This document shows positions 1 through 6,605 of a stretch of 64,000 nucleotides of DNA, piece by piece. Every line of letters begins with the position of its first letter. Positions within the stretch are counted from its first letter, which is position 1. Where the stretch lies: assembly GCA_022457155.1 (NCBI GenBank), contig JAJGOT010001015.1:40113-104112 (forward strand), read 5' to 3'. The position numbers and the translations under genes are program-made. This stretch comes from Cladopsammia gracilis (Eukaryota; Cnidaria; Anthozoa; Scleractinia; Dendrophylliidae). The notes beneath the pieces are model-generated. The model worked only from the letters and a program-made list of their open reading frames with translations, was not told the origin of the DNA and made no database searches.

Positions 1-225
1 ACTTGTTCCATTGTCTTTGGAAATCTTCAGAGTGTCGTTTCCATATGCAGGTTGAATGTTGTACCAGCTGGCTGTCATTGAAAGATGTTGCAAAGCAATT
101 GCAAATGTTCGGTTTTTTTCCAACTCCAACTCAGGCGAAAACTTCACTCGAAAATCATGCGTTTTGTTATGCACGTTTTCCTGTTTCGCATCCAGGGAAT
201 TGAAAGTCAATGCCGTGAAATTCAT
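1..225 (-). CDS. Capsid-like protein, N-terminal 75 residues (runs off left edge)
   Basis: Read on the minus strand, an uninterrupted frame begins with ATG at 225-223 and is still open at the window edge, so only the first 75 residues are visible. It starts MNFTALTFNSLDAK and contains the stretch LQHLSMTASWYNI followed by YGNDTLKIS. A 'small-residue-rich strand, SWYNI, then a GN...L/F...S strand' pattern recalls penton- or minor-capsid-like jelly-roll proteins of Polinton and adintovirus elements; this is a family-level resemblance only. Its ATG overlaps the TGA of the 388-residue gene upstream (ATGA, 4 nt), so both probably belong to one minus-strand transcription unit. The bases before the start (CATAAA) fit the start context shared by the other viral genes. 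It could also be a fibre-associated protein; the missing C-terminus would decide. Confidence 0.6.
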   Translation of the reverse strand, partial: MNFTALTFNSLDAKQENVHNKTHDFRVKFSPELELEKNRTFAIALQHLSMTASWYNIQPAYGNDTLKISKDNGTS

Positions 226-1388
226 TTTATGTATTTTTCATAAAATTTTCGATGCTGTTCCCGATCAATAGCACCAATCTTCAAAAATTCATCGTTGATC
301 ATTGACAGATCATTTTTGATGATTTCTGAGTTGTTTCCAGCGAGTTGTGAACCCACCAAAACATGCAGTCTTTTCACCAAATCTTCTGGCTTTGAATAAA
401 ACATCACACTCGACCCCAGAACCTTGGATTTCCCAGATGACTTGTGGTTGGGAAGGTTCGCAAGCATTACCAGATCATTGAAAATTCTCGCTGCTTTCAT
501 CGAAACTGGTTTCTTGGGGTTGAAGCGTTTCGTGAACAAGTCAATCAAAGATCGATCTGCATCTGCCTCCAACACAACTTTCCCATCTCTCATAGCTTTG
601 ACTTTCATTTCATTCATGAGAAGGGGAACATCAATCATGAGTTGCCCAAATTGATCACCTTGAATCTTGTATGCATTGCGTTTGGGTTGCCGACCAGTCC
701 CAACTCGATATTTCTCACCGGTCAGGAGGGAGTTGAGTCGGGCTAGATAATCGGAAAGAATTTTTCCATCATTCACAAGAATTGCCAACTCGGCTTCTTC
801 TTCCCCAGATATAGTGTTTGCTTTTCTTTTCTCTTTCAACGGCCTCAAAGCTTTTGCATATTTCCCACTTCGTTTGGAGGTATAAAATTTCTTTTCATCT
901 TCCAGTTTTGCTTGACTCATCCCGATCAATTCTTTCACTGGTTTCAAACCATATTTAGCATGAACCGCTTTTGCCTCTTCAGTCAAATTCTTCTCAACAT
1001 CATATCTGGGAGTGGCTGATGATTCACTCATGCTTCGAACATGAGGTGTCCGTCTGGGTGTGGCTTCACTCCCAGAGGCTCCCTCCGGTCGCTCGGTCGT
1101 TGTGGAAAGTTGTGGCAATTCCTGATTCAAAGTCACAATATCTTGAATGCCCTCAATCATTTTGTTCTGTCCTTCCTGCAACACACCAATCAAACGATTC
1201 TGAGTTGCATCGGTCTTTTTCTGTTGTTCTAGGAGTGGTTCACGAAGAGTTTTGAAAGCTTCACTTCTTTCATGATCCCTGTCTTGTTCTCGATCTTTGA
1301 AGGTGTTTTTCAAATGAACCCTGGTTCGACGAATTTCATAATTCAGCATACGATCCTCCAAAACGTTTTTGAAGTTAGATAGATCCAT
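222..1388 (-). CDS. Conserved helical virion-type protein, 388 aa
   Basis: A 388-residue frame with an ATG start at 1388. Residues about 1-95 are highly charged and probably coiled coil. Residues about 95-130 are a Ser/Thr/Pro/Arg-rich linker (TERPEGASGSEATPRR). The C-terminal half is better ordered, with the segments SLIDLFTKRFNPKK, then a dry Lys/Ser stretch (HKSSGKSKVLGSS), then PEDLVKRLHVLVGSQLAGN. That order resembles the C-terminal region of an uncharacterised protein that recurs beside polymerase and ATPase genes in animal Polinton-like elements, often with a 'll.K.p' strand and an 'L..RL..L..s..AGN' helix. No enzymatic motif is visible. A structural or core role is inferred only from neighbours. 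It is transcribed divergently from the packaging ATPase across 36 bp, and its stop overlaps the next start. Confidence 0.7.
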   Translation of the reverse strand: MDLSNFKNVLEDRMLNYEIRRTRVHLKNTFKDREQDRDHERSEAFKTLREPLLEQQKKTDATQNRLIGVLQEGQNKMIEGIQDIVTLNQELPQLSTTTERPEGASGSEATPRRTPHVRSMSESSATPRYDVEKNLTEEAKAVHAKYGLKPVKELIGMSQAKLEDEKKFYTSKRSGKYAKALRPLKEKRKANTISGEEEAELAILVNDGKILSDYLARLNSLLTGEKYRVGTGRQPKRNAYKIQGDQFGQLMIDVPLLMNEMKVKAMRDGKVVLEADADRSLIDLFTKRFNPKKPVSMKAARIFNDLVMLANLPNHKSSGKSKVLGSSVMFYSKPEDLVKRLHVLVGSQLAGNNSEIIKNDLSMINDEFLKIGAIDREQHRKFYEKYIK

Positions 1389-1424
1389 TTATCTTCGGAA
1401 AATAACTTATCTCAGAAGATAAAA
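1389..1424. promoter_or_regulatory. Bidirectional promoter with 8-bp inverted repeat
   Basis: The only DNA between the divergent 388-aa gene and the packaging ATPase is 36 bp. It begins TTATCTTC and carries the exact inverse, GAAGATAA, near its right end, so each start codon is preceded by the same GAAGATAA sequence (GAAGATAAATG leftward, GAAGATAAAAATG rightward). The symmetry suggests that both genes are read by the same transcription machinery at the same stage. No longer TATA box fits in the gap. Confidence 0.55.
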
Positions 1425-2060
1425 ATGAAATTGAAGATATATGGAAACACTCCAGATTCTCACAACACCCAACTCTTTGATGAAGATCTCCGATTGATCA
1501 TTGCAGGTCCTACAGGTTGTGGAAAAACCAACACTTTGATGAACATTCTTTGTCAATCACTTGTTTTCTTTGATCAGGTTTTCGTCTTCACCAGAACTCC
1601 AGAGCAATCAAAGATGGCAGAGTTGCAAGAAATCATGGATGAAATCAGCAAGAAAGCAGCATATGACGTGTTGCAAGTTCTTTCTCCGGAAGAAATAGAC
1701 ATTACCGAATATCCACCAGATTCCAGGAAAATCGTGGTTTTCGATGACTTGCTTCATGAGCCACCAAGAACTCAGGAAAAAATCGCGAAACATTTCACCC
1801 TTGGAAGGCATCAAAAAATCAGCCCGATTTATCTTTCACAATCTTTCTTTGGCATACCAACTGAAATCCGTTTGAATTCATCTCATATGATTCTTTATCC
1901 CCCCTCAACCACAAAACACCTCAAAATGATTGGGAGAGAAACCATGGTTGATCCAGCAATGTTTTCAAGTTTGAAACCATTTGACTTTCTCTTCCTGAAT
2001 CGAAACAAGAAATCGGTTGCAAAAAACTTTGATGAGTCAATAAATGGGAGTTTTCAATAA
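1425..2060 (+). CDS. A32/FtsK-type genome-packaging ATPase
   Basis: A 211-residue protein. The Walker A motif GPTGCGKT is at residues 28-35. The Walker B motif KIVVFDDLL is at about 102-110, with the Asp pair at 107-108. A conserved FTLGRHQKIS..YLSQSFFGIP block (about 124-145) supplies the sensor Gln. This order and the short length match the packaging ATPases of Polintons, adintoviruses and related double-jelly-roll DNA viruses, which translocate the genome into the procapsid. The N-terminus (MKLKIYGNTPD) is short, as usual for this group. The ATG at 1425 is directly preceded by GATAAAA. The last 17 nt overlap the start of the first fibre-like gene in another frame, pointing to a tightly packed virion gene set. 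The frame is intact and no key residue is missing. Confidence 0.88.
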   Translation: MKLKIYGNTPDSHNTQLFDEDLRLIIAGPTGCGKTNTLMNILCQSLVFFDQVFVFTRTPEQSKMAELQEIMDEISKKAAYDVLQVLSPEEIDITEYPPDSRKIVVFDDLLHEPPRTQEKIAKHFTLGRHQKISPIYLSQSFFGIPTEIRLNSSHMILYPPSTTKHLKMIGRETMVDPAMFSSLKPFDFLFLNRNKKSVAKNFDESINGSFQ

Positions 2061-3165
2061 TCACCAAAGATTCAATGAACAAGGATTGTCTCATCTTGCC
2101 ACGAAGGCTTTTGTCGCGTCAAATTCAATCGCCAGTGGTGGAAGTGTGTCAGGAAACATTGACATGAACGCCAATTCCATCACAAATCTTTCTTCCCCAA
2201 CGCACAGTTCTGATGTGGCAACGAAGGGTTTCGTGGATGTGGAAAATGCCAAAAATCTGGCGAAATCTGGGGGAACCATGACTGGTGCGATTGACATGGG
2301 CAGTTTCAAAATTTCCAATCTCGCTGACCCAGTTGCAGATGATGACGCAGCCACAAAAAGCTTCGTTGTCAAGAGTAGTTTGCTTTCCATCCTTTCTGCA
2401 GCAACTTCCACATATGTTGACGCTTTCATCAACGAAAACGCAGAATGTTTCTATTACGTGGATCGTTTGACAGATGTGAAGCTGGAGGATGGAACACAGA
2501 AAATCAAGTTTTTGAAAGATCACACACTTTCTGGGTTGAATGCATCACAAAGCAACGCAACGAAACGCCCACTCGTTTCAACGCAGAAGAATGCGAAAAG
2601 ATTTTTCATGACTTTCGATGGCACAGATGATGCCCTGATTTCCGACATCAATCTGAATCCGCAGGGAGGAGCAGCGGACATCGTGAACGTTTTCATTCTT
2701 TTCCGCCTGCATTCATTCAACGGCAACTATCACAATCTTCGAAATGGCCTCTTTGGACACGACGATGCAGGCTGGGATAAATTCGTGTGCTTCACAGATG
2801 TTGGCAATCTCCTCATTTCCGGAATTGATGGAAAAGACAACGAAGAAGTGGTGAATGCATCTCTTGCAACTTTGAACGCGTGGAATTGCGTTTCCATCCA
2901 CTGGGATGTGCCGGGAGGAAGTGAAAAATCAAGCTGTTGGGTGAATGGGGCAAAAGCAAAAACTTTCACAGCCTCCACTTCCCCTGGGGCAAACACGATG
3001 GTTTTTGGCGACATCAACCCAAACAAAATGGTGCCACTTCACGGGGATGTGCAACTTTTCATTCTGTATAAGGGTCATGTGTTGAGTGAAAACGTGATCA
3101 AAGCTCACCACAAGATGATTTGCGAAAGGTTTGGAGTGGATCATGGAGAGATTGTTTTCTCCTAA
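2044..3165 (+). CDS. Tail-fibre-repeat protein with lectin-like C-terminus, 373 aa
   Basis: Residues about 18-110 contain two and a half units of the form '(G)xIDMxxxxIxNLxxPxxxxDxATKxFV' (for example GNIDMNANSITNLSSP and GAIDMGSFKISNLADP, each closed by ATKxFV). This is the repeat familiar from bacteriophage tail-fibre shafts, which trimerise into beta-structured stems. Residues about 170-373 form a probable beta-sandwich of concanavalin/laminin-G type (FFMTFDGTDDALI, NAWNCVSIHWDVPG, CWVNGAKAKTF, GDVQLFILYKGHVL), a common receptor- or glycan-binding head. An exposed host-attachment fibre is therefore inferred. The start follows AATAA and the N-terminus MGVFNN is nearly repeated by the next gene (MGVYNN), which suggests a shared particle anchor. 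The frame is intact, and one base separates its stop from the next ATG. Confidence 0.75.
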   Translation: MGVFNNHQRFNEQGLSHLATKAFVASNSIASGGSVSGNIDMNANSITNLSSPTHSSDVATKGFVDVENAKNLAKSGGTMTGAIDMGSFKISNLADPVADDDAATKSFVVKSSLLSILSAATSTYVDAFINENAECFYYVDRLTDVKLEDGTQKIKFLKDHTLSGLNASQSNATKRPLVSTQKNAKRFFMTFDGTDDALISDINLNPQGGAADIVNVFILFRLHSFNGNYHNLRNGLFGHDDAGWDKFVCFTDVGNLLISGIDGKDNEEVVNASLATLNAWNCVSIHWDVPGGSEKSSCWVNGAKAKTFTASTSPGANTMVFGDINPNKMVPLHGDVQLFILYKGHVLSENVIKAHHKMICERFGVDHGEIVFS

Positions 3166-3166
3166 A

Positions 3167-5041
3167 ATGGGTGTATACAATAATTTACAATCTCATGCTT
3201 CAGGAAGTGGAAGACAAGTCAGATTAATCCAAACTGGTGGAATGAAACTCACAGCTTCCGGATTTGACGCGGTTGGAAAGAAAGTGGTGAATGTCGCTGA
3301 AGGTGTGAACGCGTCAGATGCAGTTGTGAAATCCCAACTTGACACAAAGACAAACAAGGCGGATCAGATTGTTTTGACTGACCACTTGAATTGTGATTAT
3401 CACGCAATCACTAACTTGCAATCTGGGGGAGACAACGATGCTTTTACATTTTACACTGGAAAGGCAACTTTCCTGACTACTGATGGCTATCACTTCGACG
3501 CAAAAAATCAGGATATTCTCAATCTGGTGACAAATGAAAACGATGATTCATCTGCGGTGAATATGATCACTTTGAAAAAATTTCACCCAAATGCGCCTGC
3601 ACCAACTCACGAAGTTGTGAAAGATTTAGATTTGAAGCACAGTTTCAATGTGATCAATGCAAAACAAAATATTCGGAGTTTCTATGCCACACATTATGAC
3701 ACACTCATGCCATTTGAGGATATTCGCGGAACTTTTTTGCCTAGGAATGAAACTTTCGCCATGGAAGTTGACTTAGACATGGGGCATCACAATATTTTCA
3801 ACTTGAATGATCCAACAATGGATGCCCAAGCTGCCACAAAGCATTATGTGGATCAAACCTCTGCAAGAAACCTTCCATTGACAGGCGGGAAACTGATTGG
3901 GAATGTGAATATGAGTCAGAACAAGATCGTGAATTTGGCACCTCCAACAGGGAACAAAGATGCTGCCACGAAAGCTTATGTCGACTCCACGGCGTTTGAT
4001 GGTGATATGCATAATTCGGCAATCACAAACTTGGCTGAACCCACCGCGAAAACAAACGCTGCCACGAAAAATTATGTCGATGAGACAGTGCACCAATCCG
4101 CTATCACTTCCCCAGGGGCCACAAACGTGTTTCACTATCTCATGGAAGATGTGGATGATTCAAGTTCGGAATCGAATGTGGAAGTCACAGGGATAGTTGA
4201 TTTCGTTGGCAGTCCTCATGAATTCAACAAAAAAGCATATGCTTTCAAATTGACTAAGCAAGCTGACAACAGATTCATCGGGAGACTCGGATTCAATTTC
4301 TATCAACTTCCTGAGGGAGAATACACGGTTTGTTTTGAATATTTTCCACCCAAAACAACTGGAGCGACTTTGTCATGCGTTTCCACAGCAGTGAATGTGA
4401 AACGGCAAACATTCAAGACATTTGCAGGAGATCCTCCAGTTGCCGACATGTTCAGGGCAATTGTGCACGTGCACAAATATCACATTTCTCCTCCAGAATA
4501 TCTGATGGTTGACATGCATTGGCCTGGAACAGCTTCAGATCCAGCGAAACAAGATGGGCATCTGATCGTCTATGGAGTTGCAGGATATGTTGCGGATGTG
4601 CCAGCGAATGTTTTCGATGCCCCATATTCCTTTGAAAATCAGCGAATGGTCATGCAAACGAACGTCGACTTGAATGGGCACAGAATCATTGGGGACAAAT
4701 TTGTTATGACTGGTCACTTCAGAATAAGCGACAATTCAAACTTTTTCCTGTTTGGCGTTTCAAACTATCTGTTTTTCCCAATGGAAACAAAGATTGTTGG
4801 AGCAGCCATGGCATTTATGAATTTTCAAAGAACACCAAGAGTTGATATATATGTGGGCAGAGAAGGCAGCAGTCACACTATCCGCTGGGCTGGAAGAGCA
4901 AATGAGGCAAAGTGGAAATTCGATGTCGGGGATGGATGTGTTGTGAGTGAAATGCAGAAAGTGAATTTCCTGGTGCAAAAAGGAGTGAAACTGGGAAAAG
5001 ATGATGTGATTGTCTTGACTTTGGTGTTTGAATTACTTTAA
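3167..5041 (+). CDS. Second tail-fibre-repeat protein, 624 aa
   Basis: The ATG at 3167 was chosen because it follows CTAAA one base after the previous stop and gives MGVYNN, matching the neighbour's MGVFNN. A longer reading from 3131 would need a TTG start. Repeats of the IDM..I.NL..P...DAATKxYVD type lie at about residues 205-325 (DLDMGHHNIFNLNDP, NVNMSQNKIVNLAPP, then AITNLAEP, each ending ATKxYVD). A degenerate unit (NVDLNGHRIIG) comes near residue 510. Two apparently globular beta-rich regions follow, at about 340-500 and 520-624. Compared with the first fibre gene it has more shaft repeats and a different head, so the two may make a hetero-fibre or offer alternative receptors. The 3' end overlaps the convergent 202-aa gene by 9 bp. 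The frame is intact over its full length. Confidence 0.75.
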   Translation: MGVYNNLQSHASGSGRQVRLIQTGGMKLTASGFDAVGKKVVNVAEGVNASDAVVKSQLDTKTNKADQIVLTDHLNCDYHAITNLQSGGDNDAFTFYTGKATFLTTDGYHFDAKNQDILNLVTNENDDSSAVNMITLKKFHPNAPAPTHEVVKDLDLKHSFNVINAKQNIRSFYATHYDTLMPFEDIRGTFLPRNETFAMEVDLDMGHHNIFNLNDPTMDAQAATKHYVDQTSARNLPLTGGKLIGNVNMSQNKIVNLAPPTGNKDAATKAYVDSTAFDGDMHNSAITNLAEPTAKTNAATKNYVDETVHQSAITSPGATNVFHYLMEDVDDSSSESNVEVTGIVDFVGSPHEFNKKAYAFKLTKQADNRFIGRLGFNFYQLPEGEYTVCFEYFPPKTTGATLSCVSTAVNVKRQTFKTFAGDPPVADMFRAIVHVHKYHISPPEYLMVDMHWPGTASDPAKQDGHLIVYGVAGYVADVPANVFDAPYSFENQRMVMQTNVDLNGHRIIGDKFVMTGHFRISDNSNFFLFGVSNYLFFPMETKIVGAAMAFMNFQRTPRVDIYVGREGSSHTIRWAGRANEAKWKFDVGDGCVVSEMQKVNFLVQKGVKLGKDDVIVLTLVFELL

Positions 5042-5641
5042 AAATCCAAAAGGTCTTTCCACGTCTGAATCATCCGAGGAATCTTCTTCTTCCTCTTCAA
5101 ACATGCTGGGTGGTTCAATAATATTGTCAATCAACGCTTCATCCGCGATGCAGGTGATAGCATTCCGATTGCCAAGAAAGATTTGCTTCAAAATGACAAC
5201 GACTTTTCCGAAAAGAATGTCACCAACAGCAGGGGTGAATTTGGATTTGAAATTTCCCCGTTTTTTCCAGAATCTCGCACGAAATTCATGCTGGCCGCGA
5301 GTTGTCAGTTTTGCCCAGAGTTTTCCACCTTTGAGAAAACTGAAATCACTTGCCTGGAAGTTTGCAGATTTGGGGAATTGTTTTCGCAGACTGGGTTTGG
5401 CGTTGTTTGCCAGATTCAGAATGTGCGTTTTGATCTTTTGAAACTTTTCCAGATCATCTGGGGAGAGAGTGCAAGACAGACTGAAAGTTTTCCAGTCTTT
5501 GTTTTCAAAGATTTGCATTTCTGATTCGAAAAGGAATTTGGGCATCGCATCGTCACACAGGAGTGGAAGAACCACTCCAAACTTCATTTTTCTCGGTTCG
5601 CCGAGTTGGATTTTCTCGACTTTGACTTCTTGCAGATTCAT
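5033..5641 (-). CDS. Hypothetical protein with acidic tail; candidate ssDNA-binding protein, 202 aa
   Basis: The family is not recognised with certainty. The body is basic and beta-rich in appearance (GGKLWAKLTTRGQHEFRARF, VGDILFGKVVVILKQIF). It ends in a tail of Glu/Asp/Ser (EEEEEDSSDDSD) followed by a hydrophobic tip, PFGFLK. A basic OB-fold-like core plus an acidic tail with a terminal aromatic residue is the layout of many replication single-stranded-DNA-binding proteins, and a protein-primed polymerase normally needs such a partner. That is the reason for the suggestion, not a motif match. The gene is divergent from the small acidic gene over 26 bp and convergent with the second fibre gene. 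The start follows ATTAAA. A histone-chaperone-like or core role is the main alternative. Confidence 0.6.
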   Translation of the reverse strand: MNLQEVKVEKIQLGEPRKMKFGVVLPLLCDDAMPKFLFESEMQIFENKDWKTFSLSCTLSPDDLEKFQKIKTHILNLANNAKPSLRKQFPKSANFQASDFSFLKGGKLWAKLTTRGQHEFRARFWKKRGNFKSKFTPAVGDILFGKVVVILKQIFLGNRNAITCIADEALIDNIIEPPSMFEEEEEDSSDDSDVERPFGFLK

Positions 5642-5667
5642 TTTAATTTGTGAATTTTTTTAAAAAA
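5642..5667. promoter_or_regulatory. 26-bp divergent A/T-only spacer
   Basis: The gap between the 202-aa minus gene and the 132-aa plus gene is almost entirely A and T, with two G residues. Both starts are abutted by A runs (ATTAAA leftward, TTTTAAAAAA rightward). It must contain both promoters unless these lie inside the flanking genes. Confidence 0.4.
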
Positions 5668-6066
5668 ATGTCACGAATTAAAATGTGTTTGACTAGACCC
5701 GATTTTTTGCAAGTGGAAGATTTTGACATGATTTCCCCAGTTTTCCCCGAGATTGAGATTGAGGAAGAAAATGAAAATGACTTGAATTTGCACGACAATC
5801 CAAGGATGGAAGATGTCTTGCTGGAAATGCATGCCATGACTCTTCACGACGTTGAAGCAGTTCCAGAAAATGTTTTGTTTTCCCAGTGGGAGGAATTGGA
5901 AACTTTGCCAATGAAAGATCCGCAGAGAATGGTTCTGATTCGTCAATGGGCGAGGGTTTGGCCAAGAGAGCTGATAGAACAAGATGCCTTTCTTTTCCCA
6001 GATGGTTTGGAAACTCAGATTTGTGGCGGGGATCGGGAGGTGGAATTGGAGATTGTGAATGTTTAA
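5668..6066 (+). CDS. Small acidic hypothetical protein, 132 aa
   Basis: The first ATG is at 5668, right after TTTTAAAAAA; an upstream GTG at 5650 would extend the frame by six residues but breaks the pattern of the other starts. The protein is unrecognised. It has a basic N-terminus (MSRIKM), then a strongly acidic stretch (EIEIEEENENDLN, about residues 30-42), then a helical middle with Trp residues (FSQWEELE, QWARVWPREL). The acidic, Trp-containing make-up would suit a transactivator or a partner of a basic replication protein, but this is speculation. Its stop lies inside a 29-bp hairpin shared with the convergent helix-turn-helix gene. Confidence 0.6.
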   Translation: MSRIKMCLTRPDFLQVEDFDMISPVFPEIEIEEENENDLNLHDNPRMEDVLLEMHAMTLHDVEAVPENVLFSQWEELETLPMKDPQRMVLIRQWARVWPRELIEQDAFLFPDGLETQICGGDREVELEIVNV

Positions 6067-6091
6067 TTCAATGCAAAATGCATGGAATTAA
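6063..6091. terminator. Hairpin spanning two convergent stop codons
   Basis: The left arm 6063-6075 (TTAATTCAATGCA) and right arm 6079-6091 (TGCATGGAATTAA) pair at 12 of 13 positions around an AAA loop. The plus-strand stop of the 132-aa gene (6064-6066) is in the left arm, and the minus-strand stop of the 161-aa gene (6090-6088) is in the right arm. Because the structure is symmetric it can act on both transcripts. Polyadenylation at such palindromes is known for mimiviruses and their virophages; a similar use here is inference. Confidence 0.55.
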
Positions 6092-6573
6092 GTCAAAAGA
6101 ATTTCCGAAAGTGGAACAATTGCGGAAGTGCTTTCTCCCCTTTCATTTTTCATCAGCGGGTGACCCAACTTGATTTTTCGTTGAACCTTTGCAGCTTGCC
6201 TCCATTGCCTCAAACTGTCAAGGCATTTCTCCATTTCCTCCGATTTCCAATTCACTTCATGCGAAATTTCATGAGCATCCAGGAAATGGTTTTGTTTCTT
6301 CAGAAATTGATTGATAAACATTGTTCGTGAAAGACCAAACTCTGCCTCGATTTCCTCAATCGTGGAGAAATATTTCCCATTTATCTGGGCAATTGGTGTT
6401 GTTTCTTTCTTGATCACAAATCGTTTCCCATCCGATCTTCTGCGATAATTTGGGTTGTCTCGTTTGAGAATTTGAAAAATATGATTTCTGAGAATTCCAG
6501 TTTTCTCAGATGCTTCCTGAAAATTCAGGAAAACCTGCTTTTCACAACCTTCTTCCTGAATTGAAAACTTCAT
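6088..6573 (-). CDS. Tandem helix-turn-helix / NUMOD-like DNA-binding protein, 161 aa
   Basis: The ATG at 6573 was chosen because it follows TATATAAAA; the frame extends four codons further only through a TTG. Two similar segments are visible. Residues about 13-55 (FLNFQEASEKTGILRNHIF, then RRRSDGKRFVIKK) read like the NUMOD-type helical DNA-binding modules of homing endonucleases and their relatives. Residues about 66-90 (STIEEIEAEFGLSRTMFINQF) look like a second helix-turn-helix. The rest is basic and helical, and no nuclease motif is seen. A sequence-specific regulator or origin-binding role is inferred. It is divergent from the DNA polymerase gene over 32 bp, so it could control the promoter they share. 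The frame is intact. Confidence 0.65.
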   Translation of the reverse strand: MKFSIQEEGCEKQVFLNFQEASEKTGILRNHIFQILKRDNPNYRRRSDGKRFVIKKETTPIAQINGKYFSTIEEIEAEFGLSRTMFINQFLKKQNHFLDAHEISHEVNWKSEEMEKCLDSLRQWRQAAKVQRKIKLGHPLMKNERGESTSAIVPLSEILLT

Positions 6574-6605
6574 TTTTATATACAAAAATTATTTTGGGAT
6601 AAAAA
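6574..6605. promoter_or_regulatory. 32-bp divergent promoter, regulator / DNA polymerase
   Basis: A/T-rich spacer between the helix-turn-helix gene and the polymerase gene. Leftward it contains TATATAAAA abutting the ATG. Rightward it ends GGGATAAAAA directly before the polymerase ATG. Confidence 0.45.

Noticed and set aside
3131..3166. Upstream extension of the second fibre protein from a TTG at 3,131
   Set aside because: It would overlap the previous gene and lacks the TAAA context; the ATG at 3,167 matches the neighbour's N-terminus.
5183..5524. 113-codon plus-strand frame opposite the 202-aa gene
   Set aside because: Shadow of the minus-strand gene; composition and start context do not fit.
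5650..5667. GTG start for the small acidic protein
   Set aside because: Non-ATG starts are unlikely in this setting, and ATG at 5,668 fits the shared start context.
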